From assembly GCF_004364555.1 (NCBI RefSeq), contig NZ_SOAM01000002.1, positions 868,001 to 932,000 on the forward strand: DNA of 64,000 nucleotides, read 5' to 3'. The position numbers and the translations under genes are program-made. Positions 7,712 to 15,832 of this stretch are shown piece by piece; within the stretch, counting starts at the first letter, position 1; every line of letters begins with the position of its first letter. The notes beneath the pieces were generated by a model, which saw nothing but the letters and a program-made list of their open reading frames with translations, did no database searches and had not been told where the DNA came from. Source of the DNA: Amnibacterium kyonggiense. GTDB lineage: Bacteria; Actinomycetota; Actinomycetes; Actinomycetales; Microbacteriaceae.

Positions 7712-8601
7712 CGTCGGCTGAGGTCGACGCCGTGGACGCCGTTGTGGAACCGGATCGAGGGGAACACCGCCGAGATCGAGAACCCGACGCCGGGCGTCTC
7801 GGTGGCGGTGAGCGTGCCGCCGAACAGCTCGGTGCGGGCGCGCATCTCCTGGATGCCGGGGCCGGCGATCTCCTGCGTCAGGGAGCGCAGGTCCTCCTCC
7901 ACGCCGTAGGAGAGCTCCGCGGCCGCGTCGTCGGGCGTCAGCCCGCGGCGGAGGACGGCGTTGCGGAACCCGTCGTCGTCGACGCGGACGGCGAGGCCGG
8001 ACGAGGTCCAGGTGAAGACGACCCGGACCTCGGTGCCGTCGCCGCCGTACTTGAGGGAGTTGGAGAGCGCCTCCTGGAGGATGCGGTAGACCGCGAGCTC
8101 CGCGCCCGAGTTCAGGTCGTACGCCTCGCCGTGCTCCTCGACGACGACGCTGAGCCCCGCGTCGCGCATCGTCTTGAAGAGCTCGCGCGTCGACTTCAGT
8201 CGTGGCTGCGGTGCGGCCTCCGCCTCGCTCTCGCGGACCAGGGTCATGACGCGGCGCATGTCGGCGAGCGTCGCGCGGCCCGTCTCGGCGATGGTCTGCG
8301 CCGCGCGCACCGCCGCGGTCGGATCGGTGGCGCCGGCGTACCGGGCGCCGTCCGCCTGGGCGACGATCGCGGAGACGCGGTGGACGGCGACGTCGTGCAG
8401 CTCCCGGATGATCCGGAGCCGGCCGCCCTGGTCCGCGACGGAGACCTGCAGCTGCGCGGTGAAGCGGTCGTCCTCCGCGGCCTGCCGGCGCTCCTCGCGG
8501 AGCCGCCGGGCGGTCGCGAGCCAGAGCACGAGCAGCACGACGGCGACGACCAGCAGGCCGCCCGCGACGGCGAGCCAGACGGTCTGGGGCAGGCTCGGCA
8601 T
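7708..8601 (-). CDS. NarL-type sensor histidine kinase
   Basis: A 297-residue kinase with one N-terminal helix (LAVAGGLLVVAVVLLVLWLA), a short coiled coil, a HisKA_3 dimerisation segment with phosphorylatable His in RELHDVAVHRVS (about residue 72), and a HATPase_c domain with N-box LQEALSNSLKYGG and a G1-like VRVDDDGF. There is no extracellular sensor domain, so it may sense through its membrane segment or a partner. ATG at 8601 is chosen because TAGACT stands 7 bases upstream. It is co-translated with the receiver-only protein downstream. Confidence 0.85.
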   Translation of the reverse strand: MPSLPQTVWLAVAGGLLVVAVVLLVLWLATARRLREERRQAAEDDRFTAQLQVSVADQGGRLRIIRELHDVAVHRVSAIVAQADGARYAGATDPTAAVRAAQTIAETGRATLADMRRVMTLVRESEAEAAPQPRLKSTRELFKTMRDAGLSVVVEEHGEAYDLNSGAELAVYRILQEALSNSLKYGGDGTEVRVVFTWTSSGLAVRVDDDGFRNAVLRRGLTPDDAAAELSYGVEEDLRSLTQEIAGPGIQEMRARTELFGGTLTATETPGVGFSISAVFPSIRFHNGVHGVDLSRR

Positions 8602-8608
8602 GCGACGG

Positions 8609-8614
8609 AGTCTA
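8609..8614 (-). promoter_or_regulatory. -10 hexamer of the histidine kinase/receiver operon
   Basis: TAGACT on the minus strand, 7 bases before ATG at 8601, with no ribosome binding site. Confidence 0.5.
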
Positions 8615-8670
8615 CGAACCGGCGATGCGCACGCCCGGAGGCGCACGGGAGGACCCGGCCGGATCCGAGG

Positions 8671-9195
8671 TCAGCCGACGCCGGCGTCGCGCAGCAGGCC
8701 CATCAGCACGATGTCCTCGTAGGAGCCCCGGACCCACGCGTGCTCGCGCAGGCGCCCTTCGACGACGAAGCCCGCCTTCTCGTAGGCGCGGATGGCGCGG
8801 GCGTTCGACGCGATCGCCTGGAGGTGCAGCCGACGGAGGTTGCGGCGGACGAATGCGAACTCGACGATCTCCCGGATCGCCGCGGTGCCGATGCCGCGGC
8901 CCCGCGCCTCGGGGAGCAGGGCGATGCCGACCTCGGCGTGCCGGGCGAGGTCGTCCTCACCCATGAGCGTGACCGTGCCGACGGCGAGCCCGTCGGCCTC
9001 GATGACGAACCGGACGACGTCGGAGCCCTCGCTCTCGACACGGGCGAGCCGCGCCTCGAAGGCGGCGCGGCTGAGCGGCGCGGGCGACGACGGGCCGCGC
9101 TCCTCCCAGCTCGAGAGCTCCCCGGCGAGCCGGTAGAGCGCGTCCGTGTCGGCGTCGATGCGGGCGCGCAGCGTCACGGTCGGCGAGTCGGGCAC
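8671..9195 (-). CDS. RimJ/RimL-type GNAT N-acetyltransferase
   Basis: A 174-residue acetyltransferase. The acetyl-CoA pyrophosphate loop is LLPEARGRGIGTAA (about residues 94-107), followed by the family-typical IASNARAIRAYEKAGFVVEGRLRE. The substrate could be a protein N-terminus, a ribosomal protein or a small amine. The GTG start at 9195 has TAGCGT six bases upstream; that hexamer overlaps the stop codon of the HNH gene upstream, so the gene can be transcribed independently. Confidence 0.9.
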   Translation of the reverse strand: MPDSPTVTLRARIDADTDALYRLAGELSSWEERGPSSPAPLSRAAFEARLARVESEGSDVVRFVIEADGLAVGTVTLMGEDDLARHAEVGIALLPEARGRGIGTAAIREIVEFAFVRRNLRRLHLQAIASNARAIRAYEKAGFVVEGRLREHAWVRGSYEDIVLMGLLRDAGVG

Positions 9196-9201
9196 GAGCG
9201 C

Positions 9202-9207
9202 ACGCTA
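9202..9207 (-). promoter_or_regulatory. -10 hexamer of the acetyltransferase gene, overlapping HNH stop
   Basis: TAGCGT on the minus strand; its TAG is also the stop codon of the HNH endonuclease gene. The spacing to GTG at 9195 is 6 bases. Confidence 0.45.
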
Positions 9208-9930
9208 GTCGAGACGGTCGTCGTCCGTCCGCCCGCGCCCAGCACGCATCCGCGCGTTCAGCTCGGCCCGGCAGACGAGACAGGTGCGACGGCCGCTCAG
9301 CCCGATCCGGTGGGACCCCGGCTCGTATCGGTGCCCGTTCAGGCATCGGTCCGGCCGCTCACCGCGCTTCGCGAGCCGTGCCGAGCTGTTCTTCCGCTGC
9401 CGACGCTCGGCGTCGTCGTCGAGCTCGCGCCGGCGGTCGATGCGGCGCGCGCGCTCCTCATCCGAGCGGACCGCGTACTCCTCCCGCCCGAGTCGTCGCT
9501 CGCAGGCGCTGCAGCGTCGACGTCCGGATGGATGGACCTTGTCGAACGCATGGCCGTGCACGCAGCCGGACATCCGTGCGTCGGCGGCAGCGACGCCGCC
9601 GCTCCGCAGCGTGTTCTCGCGCGGCGTCACGGCTTGCAGGTGGCGCGGGTTGACACAGCGACGACGGGGGCAGGCGTCGGTGGCGCTGCAGCGGGCCGGG
9701 TCGTGGCACCGGTGGTCGATCTGGAACCCGGCCGGGATCAAGCCGTAGGCCGCCCAGTAGGCGATGCGGTGCGCTGAGGTCACGATGCCGCCGACCTGGA
9801 GCTTGTTCGGGTACCCGTCGGGGTCGACGTGCCCCGTCCAGAGCAGGCACGGCGTGCCGTCGAAGACCTCGGTGGCGCTGGTCACTGATCGCGCCCGGAG
9901 GCGCCTTCTCGCTTCGTCGACGTCGAGCAC
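9205..9930 (-). CDS. HNH endonuclease with two Cys-His repeats
   Basis: A 241-residue protein of phage or mobile-element style. The HNH_3-type domain reads CLLWTGHVDPDGYPN, then SAHRIAYWAAYG, then IDHRCHDPARC and CVNPRHLQAVTPRENTLRSG, giving the catalytic H and metal-binding N/H positions. Two C-terminal repeats follow, each with a C-x2-GH element and a distal C-x2-C (GCVHGHAF...CSACE and RCLNGHRY...CLVC), likely zinc-binding DNA-contact modules. GTG at 9930 is the best start, since a longer reading would run through the tRNA gene. The position just 3' of tRNA-Asn suggests an insertion hot spot. Possibly a homing endonuclease or a phage relic. Confidence 0.8.
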   Translation of the reverse strand: MLDVDEARRRLRARSVTSATEVFDGTPCLLWTGHVDPDGYPNKLQVGGIVTSAHRIAYWAAYGLIPAGFQIDHRCHDPARCSATDACPRRRCVNPRHLQAVTPRENTLRSGGVAAADARMSGCVHGHAFDKVHPSGRRRCSACERRLGREEYAVRSDEERARRIDRRRELDDDAERRQRKNSSARLAKRGERPDRCLNGHRYEPGSHRIGLSGRRTCLVCRAELNARMRAGRGRTDDDRLD

Positions 9931-10016
9931 GCGCGCACCGTAGGCGCAGCCGACGACATCGGTCGGCGAGTTCGAGGTCGCAGAAACTCGCCCTCGAACG
10001 GGCGGACCGGGAGTGG

Positions 10017-10089
10017 CTCCCCGAATAGGACTCGAACCTATAACCTGCCGGTTAACAGCCGGCTGCTCTGCCAATTGAGCTATCGAGGA
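10017..10089 (-). tRNA. tRNA-Asn(GTT)
   Basis: A 73-base cloverleaf on the minus strand: acceptor arms TCCTCGA and TCGGGGA, D-arm with AGCTCAATTGGCAGAGC, anticodon stem GCCGG/CCGGC with loop CTGTTAA (anticodon GTT), and T-loop GGTTCGAGTCC. The discriminator is G. CCA is not encoded. Confidence 0.95.
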
Positions 10090-10152
10090 AGGCTGGCGGT
10101 GGTGTGCCGCCGTGGCCGTACGAGTGTAGCCCACCGGACGCCCCTGCATCGG

Positions 10153-10283
10153 ACCGCCGGGCCCGCGTGCCGTGCATTCCCCTCGCGCGGTACCGCCGGG
10201 CCCGCGTGCCGTGCATTCCCCTCGCGCGGTACCGCCACCCTCGCGCGGTACCGCCGGCGACGTGCGGTCCGCATGCGGACCGC
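10153..10283. repeat. tandem 39-bp direct repeats plus 20-bp perfect palindrome
   Basis: Two exact adjacent 39-base units (10153-10191 and 10192-10230), each running from ACCGCCGGGCCCGCG to CCCCTCGCGCGGT, are followed by a 19-base unit (10231-10249) with the middle 20 bases missing. A perfect palindrome, centred on GCATGC, occupies 10264-10283. The whole lies between the ABC cluster end and the tRNA-Asn gene. The rest of 10090-10334 shows no coding signal. Confidence 0.85.
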
Positions 10284-10334
10284 GCGAGGGCGCGGCTACC
10301 GCGCGACGCGATCGCGCGACGCGGGCGCTCGGCG

Positions 10335-10967
10335 TCAGGCGGGGAGGACGCGGCCCTGGTCGACGACGAGGACCAGGTCCGCCCGGGCCGCGAGCGTCCT
10401 GTCGTGGGTCGCGATCAGGACCGCGGTGCCCCGGGCGGGCAGCGCGAACAGCAGGTCCGCGACATGCTCGCGGTTCTCCGCGTCGAGGGCGGCGGTCGGC
10501 TCGTCCGCGATCAGCAGCGCGGGGCCGGTGACCAGGGCCCTCGCCACGGCGACGCGCTGCTGCTGACCGCCGGACAGGGCCTCGACGAGGTGGCTGGCGA
10601 CGTCGGTCAGGCCCACCTCGGCGAGCGCCGCGTGCGCTCGCCGCCGCACCTTCGCCCGCGGCACCGGACGGCGGCCGGGCGCCTGCAGCGGGACGGCCGC
10701 GTTCTCCTCGGCGGTCAGGAGGCTGACGAGCCCGTGCCCCTGCAGCACGAGCCCGAGGTCCTCCGGCGGCAGCGTGCGCTCGATCGTGCCCGTATCCGGC
10801 TGCTCGAGCCCGGCGATGAGCGCCAGGAGCGTCGACTTGCCCGATCCGGATGGGCCGACCAGCGCGAGCGACGACGCGGGCCGGACGTCGAGGTCGACCT
10901 CCTGCAGCACGGTGCGGCCCGCTCGGACCGCGCCGACGCCACGCGCACGGACGATCACGTCGGTCAC
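10335..10967 (-). CDS. ABC transporter ATP-binding protein (MacB/LolD-type)
   Basis: A 210-residue ATPase: Walker A GPSGSGKST (about residue 38), Q-loop VLQGHGLVS, signature LSGGQQQRV (about 138), Walker B LLIADEP and H-loop IATHD. Its short length and sequence match ATPases that serve FtsX/MacB-type permeases. It overlaps the upstream ATPase gene by 4 bases, which in turn overlaps the FtsX permease gene, making a three-gene operon. Cytoplasmic face of the membrane. It probably powers mechanotransmission or export by the 1012-residue permease. Confidence 0.9.
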   Translation of the reverse strand: MTDVIVRARGVGAVRAGRTVLQEVDLDVRPASSLALVGPSGSGKSTLLALIAGLEQPDTGTIERTLPPEDLGLVLQGHGLVSLLTAEENAAVPLQAPGRRPVPRAKVRRRAHAALAEVGLTDVASHLVEALSGGQQQRVAVARALVTGPALLIADEPTAALDAENREHVADLLFALPARGTAVLIATHDRTLAARADLVLVVDQGRVLPA

Positions 10968-11644
10968 GGGGCCACGACCTTCCCGCCGTCGAGGACCAGG
11001 ACGCCCCCGAGGCGGTCGGCGACGACCCGGTCGTGCGTGATCGAGATCAGCGTGGCCCCCTCCCCCGCGACGCGCTCGAGCAGGTCGAGCACCTCGTCGC
11101 GCGAGCGCGCGTCGAGCGCGCTGGTCGGCTCGTCGACGAGCAGCACGTCGGGGTCCAGCGCCAGCCCGGCCGCGATCGCGATCCGCTGCCGCTCCCCGCC
11201 GGAGAGCCGGTCGACCCGGTCGTGGGCGACCGCGTCCAGCCCGAGGGACCGGAGCAGCTCGATCGGGTCGCGCCGCCGGACGCCCCGCCCCGCCGGGCGC
11301 TGCGCGAACCGCACGTTGTCGACCGCGGTGCCGTAGGGCAGCAGGTTCCGCCGCGGGTCCTGCACGACCACGGCCAGGTGCTGCCGGCGGAGGGTGACGA
11401 GCTCGGTCTCCGAGAGCGCGGTCAGGTCCTGGTCGCCGACGAGGACGCGACCGCCGGTCGGCCGCTGCAGCCCCGCGAGCACCGTCAGCAGGGTCGACTT
11501 GCCGGACCCCGACGGTCCGACGACCGTGAGCCGCTCCCCCGCCGCGACCTGGAACGCGACGTCCACGAGCGCCTGCACCCGCTCGCCTTCGGCCTCGTAC
11601 TCGTGATCGAGGTGCTCCGCGCGCACCGGCAGGCCCGCGCTCAT
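10964..11644 (-). CDS. ABC transporter ATP-binding protein (MacB/LolD-type)
   Basis: A 226-residue ATPase with Walker A GPSGSGKST (about residue 44), Q-loop VVVQDPRRNLLPYG, signature LSGGERQRI, Walker B VLLVDEP and H-loop SITHD. It is a paralogue of the downstream ATPase. ATG at 11644 overlaps the permease stop as ATGA. Two non-identical ATPases with one double-length permease suggest a heterodimeric motor, each ATPase docking on one half of the permease. Confidence 0.9.
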   Translation of the reverse strand: MSAGLPVRAEHLDHEYEAEGERVQALVDVAFQVAAGERLTVVGPSGSGKSTLLTVLAGLQRPTGGRVLVGDQDLTALSETELVTLRRQHLAVVVQDPRRNLLPYGTAVDNVRFAQRPAGRGVRRRDPIELLRSLGLDAVAHDRVDRLSGGERQRIAIAAGLALDPDVLLVDEPTSALDARSRDEVLDLLERVAGEGATLISITHDRVVADRLGGVLVLDGGKVVAP

Positions 11645-14600
11645 TCCTCCGCCTCCCGCAGCCGCGTGGCGGATCCCGCCCGCACCACGCGCGCCGCCGA
11701 CACGAGCACGGTCACGGTCACCAGCGCGACGAGCACGACCGCGCACAGCACGATCGGCAGGGCGGGCGGCAGGGCGGCGAGCGGCACCGGGGAGTCGTCC
11801 GCGAACTGCGGCACGGCCGGCAGGGCGAGCACCAGCGCGAGCACACCGGCGGGCACGCCGACGACGACCGCGGTGCCGAGCAGCAGGAGCTGCTCGACGA
11901 GCGCGGCGCCGTAGAGCTGCCCACGGCGGATCCCGACCGTGCCGAGCGCGGCGGCCTCGTACGAGCGGCGGCGCACCGCCGCGCCGATCGAGACCGCGGT
12001 CCCGCCCATGGCGAGCAGCGCGCCGGTCACGGCGCAGACCGCGAGCAGCAGCAGGGCGAGGGCCGGGCCCTGCCGCGTCAGCTCGGCGTCCCGCGCCGCG
12101 ATCGACGTCCCGCCGTCCACGACCAGGCCCTGCGCGCGCAGCCGCTCGACGGCGTCCTTCGGCGCACGGGGGCCGAGCCACACCGACCACTGCGCGTCCA
12201 CGGCGAACGTCGGCAGCGCCGCCTGGAACGACCGGAGGTCGACGAGCACCCCGTCGTCGAGCACGACCGGCACCACCGGTGCCGCGTCGACCACGCGCAA
12301 CCGCACCGACGAGCCGTCCGAGGCCTGCGTCGACGGCTTCGCGCCGATCCGCGGCGATGCGGCGCCGTGGCCGCCGACGACCGCGGGGACCGGGTCGAGC
12401 ACGTCGCCGTGCACCAGCCCGCCGGTGCCGCCCGACCCGACGCTGAAGCGGTCCTCGAGGCCTTCCGAGGTCGCGCGCACCCGGTCGCGCGCGTCGCCGA
12501 GGGGGTCGGCGGCGCGCCACGAGCCGGATCGGGCGAAGCCGGTGTCGACCGCGGCGCCGTCCACCGACAGCCGGTCGATCCGCATCGTGCCGCTGACGGT
12601 CCCGGTCGCACGGGCGTCGCTCGACACGTCGATGCCGGCCAGCTGGCAGCCGCGCGCGCACGGCACGGCGGCGCGGTACTCGGCGGTGCCCGGGCGCAGC
12701 GTGTCCGAGTTCACCTGCAGCGCGGAGCCGTCGACTGCGCGGAGGTCGAAGCGGATCCGCGGCAGCGGGCCGCCCGACGGGTCCGTCACGGTGATCCGGA
12801 CCGCCATCGACCGGCCCCGGACGACCGTCGGGTCGACGGCGCCGCGCGTCAGCAGCGCCGCGGCGGGCGCCGGGGCGAGCAGGCCGTCCGCGCGCGCTCC
12901 GACCGCGGCGAGGCGGGACGCATCGACCGCGAGCACCGCACCGGGCACCTGGTCGCCGCCGAAGCCGAGCCACTCCGCGGCGGCGGCCGCCCACCGTTCC
13001 TGCGGGTCGGCCCGGCGCACCTGCGCCACGACGTCCTCGCCGGGTGTGTACTGCAGCGCGACGACCCGCGCTGCGCCGATCTCGGCGGCGGCCCGGGTCG
13101 CCCGGTTGCCGCTCGCGACGACCTGCCCGCCGACGCCGAACACGGCGAGGCCGACGGCGACGGTCAGCAGCGCGACGAGCCGCAGCCCCGCGGGCCGCCG
13201 CGCCACCTGCCGGACGGCGAGGAAGAGCGCGATGCGTCGGGATGCGGCGGTCGCGGGAACGGCGGCCCGCAGCACTACCGGCAGGAGGCGTGCGCCGCCG
13301 AACCCCGCTGCGCTGACGAGCAGACCGGGTCCGATCAGGGTCACCGGACCGCCGCCCGGGCCGGCGGCCCTGAGCGCGACGAACGCCGCGAGGGCGACGA
13401 CGGCGACCGCGACGTCGGCGATCACCCCGGTGCGGGTGCCGTGACGGTTCGTGCTGGTCCGACGCCACTGGTCGAGCACCGGGCGGCGGAGCGCGCTCCA
13501 CGCGCTCTGCACGATCGCACCGACGCCGCCCGCGACCGCGGCGACGAGCGCGAGCCCCGCCTGCCACGGGAACACCACGGGCGTCGCCGGCAGCAGCACC
13601 GCCCGGGTCAGCAGGAGGGCGCCGGCGTACGCGAGCGCCGCGCCCACGGGGACGGCGACGAGCAGCAGGACGAACGGCTCGCCGAGGCCGAAGCGGAGCA
13701 GCTGGAGCCGCCGGAACCCGCGGAGCTTCGCCAGCGCGATGTCCGCGCTGCGGGCCTCCACCGTGTCGACGAGGACGCGGTGCAGCACGAGCCAGCCGAG
13801 CACGCAGAGCTGCAGCACCACGAGCGCCGTCGCGGCGTCGATGCGCGCCTGCGCCGTTCGGGCGTCGTCGAGCACCGCCCCGATGTCGGAGGACACCGTG
13901 AACCGCCCCCGCGTCTCCGCGCGCAGCGTCCCGAGCTGGGCACGCAGACCGTCGAGGTCCGCGATGCGCACCGAGGCGTCATCGAGCGGGAGGTCGACCG
14001 CCTGCTGCATGAGCGCGGTCGGGGGCAGCGCCCCGAACGTCGGACGGGACACGAACACCGTGTCGGTGAAGGGGATGCCGTCCTTGTCCTGCCCGATCTG
14101 GAAGTACGACTGCCCCGACCAGCGCGGGGACGCCGTCGAGATCGGCGTGTACGCGCCGACGATCCGCACGTCGGTGCTGAAGCCGTCGACCGTCGACGTC
14201 AGCGTGAGCTGCTCGCCGACCTTCCAGCCGAGCTCGGCGGACACGGACCGGCTCGACACCATCGCCTCGCCCGGTCCCGTCGGGCACCGGCCGGCGGTGA
14301 GCCGGACCTGGGAGCAGACGCCGTCGCGCCAGACCATGCGCGTGTGCATCACGCCCGAGCCCACCGCACCGTCGGCCTGCACGTACAGCGAGCCGATCCG
14401 ATCCGGGCGGTGGGCGATCCCGGGCAGCCGCTCCGCGGCGGTCAGGCGCTGCTGCGCCTGCGCGAGGGTCACCTGCGGCGAGCCGTCGACGGTGCCGAGC
14501 AGTCGGACCCCGGTCGACGCACCGGCCTCCCGGAGGACGTCCTGCAGCCCGCTCTCGGCGGCGGCGAGCGCGAAGACGGGGCCGAGCGCGGCACCGGCGC

Positions 14601-14679
14601 AGACGACGACGGCGCAGATCCAGACGGTCAGGGACAGCCCCGCGCGCCAGCGGAGCGCGCGCAGCACCAGACCGGGCAC
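11641..14679 (-). CDS. large FtsX-family ABC permease
   Basis: A 1012-residue membrane protein. An N-terminal helix (about residues 14-38) is followed by a long extracytoplasmic domain (40-280), an FtsX helix block (about 285-400), further helices near 420-460 and 490-515, a second large extracytoplasmic domain (about 520-870) and a C-terminal FtsX block (875-1000) that includes RRRSYEAAALGTVGIRRGQL. The two-half layout matches actinobacterial MacB-like permeases that act in export or in signalling to periplasmic partners rather than in import. GTG at 14679 has GGAGGGG upstream. It is coupled to two ATPases downstream. Confidence 0.85.
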   Translation of the reverse strand: MPGLVLRALRWRAGLSLTVWICAVVVCAGAALGPVFALAAAESGLQDVLREAGASTGVRLLGTVDGSPQVTLAQAQQRLTAAERLPGIAHRPDRIGSLYVQADGAVGSGVMHTRMVWRDGVCSQVRLTAGRCPTGPGEAMVSSRSVSAELGWKVGEQLTLTSTVDGFSTDVRIVGAYTPISTASPRWSGQSYFQIGQDKDGIPFTDTVFVSRPTFGALPPTALMQQAVDLPLDDASVRIADLDGLRAQLGTLRAETRGRFTVSSDIGAVLDDARTAQARIDAATALVVLQLCVLGWLVLHRVLVDTVEARSADIALAKLRGFRRLQLLRFGLGEPFVLLLVAVPVGAALAYAGALLLTRAVLLPATPVVFPWQAGLALVAAVAGGVGAIVQSAWSALRRPVLDQWRRTSTNRHGTRTGVIADVAVAVVALAAFVALRAAGPGGGPVTLIGPGLLVSAAGFGGARLLPVVLRAAVPATAASRRIALFLAVRQVARRPAGLRLVALLTVAVGLAVFGVGGQVVASGNRATRAAAEIGAARVVALQYTPGEDVVAQVRRADPQERWAAAAAEWLGFGGDQVPGAVLAVDASRLAAVGARADGLLAPAPAAALLTRGAVDPTVVRGRSMAVRITVTDPSGGPLPRIRFDLRAVDGSALQVNSDTLRPGTAEYRAAVPCARGCQLAGIDVSSDARATGTVSGTMRIDRLSVDGAAVDTGFARSGSWRAADPLGDARDRVRATSEGLEDRFSVGSGGTGGLVHGDVLDPVPAVVGGHGAASPRIGAKPSTQASDGSSVRLRVVDAAPVVPVVLDDGVLVDLRSFQAALPTFAVDAQWSVWLGPRAPKDAVERLRAQGLVVDGGTSIAARDAELTRQGPALALLLLAVCAVTGALLAMGGTAVSIGAAVRRRSYEAAALGTVGIRRGQLYGAALVEQLLLLGTAVVVGVPAGVLALVLALPAVPQFADDSPVPLAALPPALPIVLCAVVLVALVTVTVLVSAARVVRAGSATRLREAEE

Positions 14680-14739
14680 CCGCCACCGCCCCTCCGGGCC
14701 GAGCGCCCGGCAGCACCCTAGTTGCCGGGTGGCAAGGAC

Positions 14740-15606
14740 TCAGCGCGGCGCCGCAGCCCCGGCGAGCTCGTCCGCGGCCTCCACGACGCGCGGCGACGTC
14801 ACGCCGATCGCGCCGGTGCGGAGGAAGTAGTCGTCCCGCAGGCCGCGGACGTACGGGTGCGCCGGGTCGGCGAGCACCTGCTCGGCGGTGCCGGCCGCGA
14901 TGAGCACGCCGCGGTGCATCACGACCACGCGCTGCGTGGTGCGATGCATGACCGCCGCATCGTGGCTGATGATCACGGCGGAGAAGACGCGCTCGGCGTG
15001 GAGATCGAGCAGGGTGTCGAGGACCGGGCCGCGCGTGGCCACGTCGACGCTCGAGGTCGGCTCGTCCGCCACCCACAGCATCGGCTGGAGGATCAGCGAC
15101 CGGGCGATCGCGACGCGCTGCCGCTGCCCGGCGGAGAGCTCCCACGGGTACCGGGACATGGTCGAGAGCGGCAGCTGCACCGCGTCGAGGAGCTCGGCGG
15201 CGCGGGTGCCGGCGTCGCGGCGATCGAAGCGGCGATCGCGCCCGAACAGCGGCGCGGTCACGTTCTCCACGACGGTCAGGCCGGGCGTGAGCGTGCGGCC
15301 CGCGTGCTGCGGGAGGTAGCCGACCTGGGCACCGAGGACGCGGGTCGTGGTGCGGCCGGGACGCTCGGCGCGCATGCCGAGCACCGAGACGGAGCCGCCG
15401 AGGACGCGCGGCGCCCGCTTGCCCCGCACGCGGCCGGCGAGCACCTGCGCGAGCGTCGACTTGCCCGCGCCCGTCTCGCCGACGATCCCGACGAGCTCGC
15501 CGGGCTCGATCCGGAGGTCCACCCCGCGGACGGCGTCGAACCGGGCCGCGCCCGGGTAGCCCACCGTGAGATCGCGTGTGACGACCACCGCACCGCTGTC
15601 GATCAT
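14740..15606 (-). CDS. ABC transporter ATP-binding protein (oligopeptide DppF-like)
   Basis: A 288-residue ATPase with Walker A GETGAGKST, the PGLTVVENV segment, signature LSAGQRQRV, Walker B LWVADEPTS, H-loop IISHD and the C-terminal HPYVRGLRDDY typical of Dpp/Opp ATPases. It lies directly upstream of the FtsX operon (60 bases) and is probably co-transcribed with it, but belongs to a different ATPase subfamily. ATG at 15606 has GGAGGGG about 7 bases upstream. It may be an ATPase for the same permease or an orphan subunit. Confidence 0.85.
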   Translation of the reverse strand: MIDSGAVVVTRDLTVGYPGAARFDAVRGVDLRIEPGELVGIVGETGAGKSTLAQVLAGRVRGKRAPRVLGGSVSVLGMRAERPGRTTTRVLGAQVGYLPQHAGRTLTPGLTVVENVTAPLFGRDRRFDRRDAGTRAAELLDAVQLPLSTMSRYPWELSAGQRQRVAIARSLILQPMLWVADEPTSSVDVATRGPVLDTLLDLHAERVFSAVIISHDAAVMHRTTQRVVVMHRGVLIAAGTAEQVLADPAHPYVRGLRDDYFLRTGAIGVTSPRVVEAADELAGAAAPR

Positions 15607-15698
15607 CCGCACCCCTCCGTCGGTGCTCGGAGCGTATCTCCGGCGCGGCGCGCCGGACCCGCGACACCCCAGGACTGGGGCGGCCCGCCGCGGCTCCT

Positions 15699-15832
15699 CG
15701 CTGGTCGAGGTGCGAGCGAAGCGATGGGCCCCACGGGCGGTGTTCCCGCCCGAGGGACTCGAGACCACCCCGAGCGCGCGATCCGCTCGGGGAGGTCTCG
15801 ACACGGGCGCAGAGCGCCCGGCTCAACCAGCG
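15699..15832. repeat. nested inverted repeat, REP-like intergenic element
   Basis: Outer arms CGCTGGTCGAG (15699-15709) and CTCAACCAGCG (15822-15832) pair with one mismatch, and inner arms TCGAGACCACCCCGAGCG (15759-15776) and its complement (15784-15801) pair over 17 of 18 bases. Similar CGCTGGTCGAG/TCGAGACC palindromes are common between genes in related actinobacteria, to my knowledge. The right end overlaps the last codons of the GH2 gene. Bases 15607-15698 hold nothing else recognisable. Confidence 0.7.

Noticed and set aside
9205-10017. Attachment-site duplicate of the tRNA-Asn 3' end beyond the HNH gene
   Set aside because: No second copy of the tRNA 3' terminus was seen near the HNH gene, so integration by site-specific recombination is not supported here.
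10153-10249. CRISPR-like short array
   Set aside because: Units are directly adjacent without spacers, and no cas genes are in the window.
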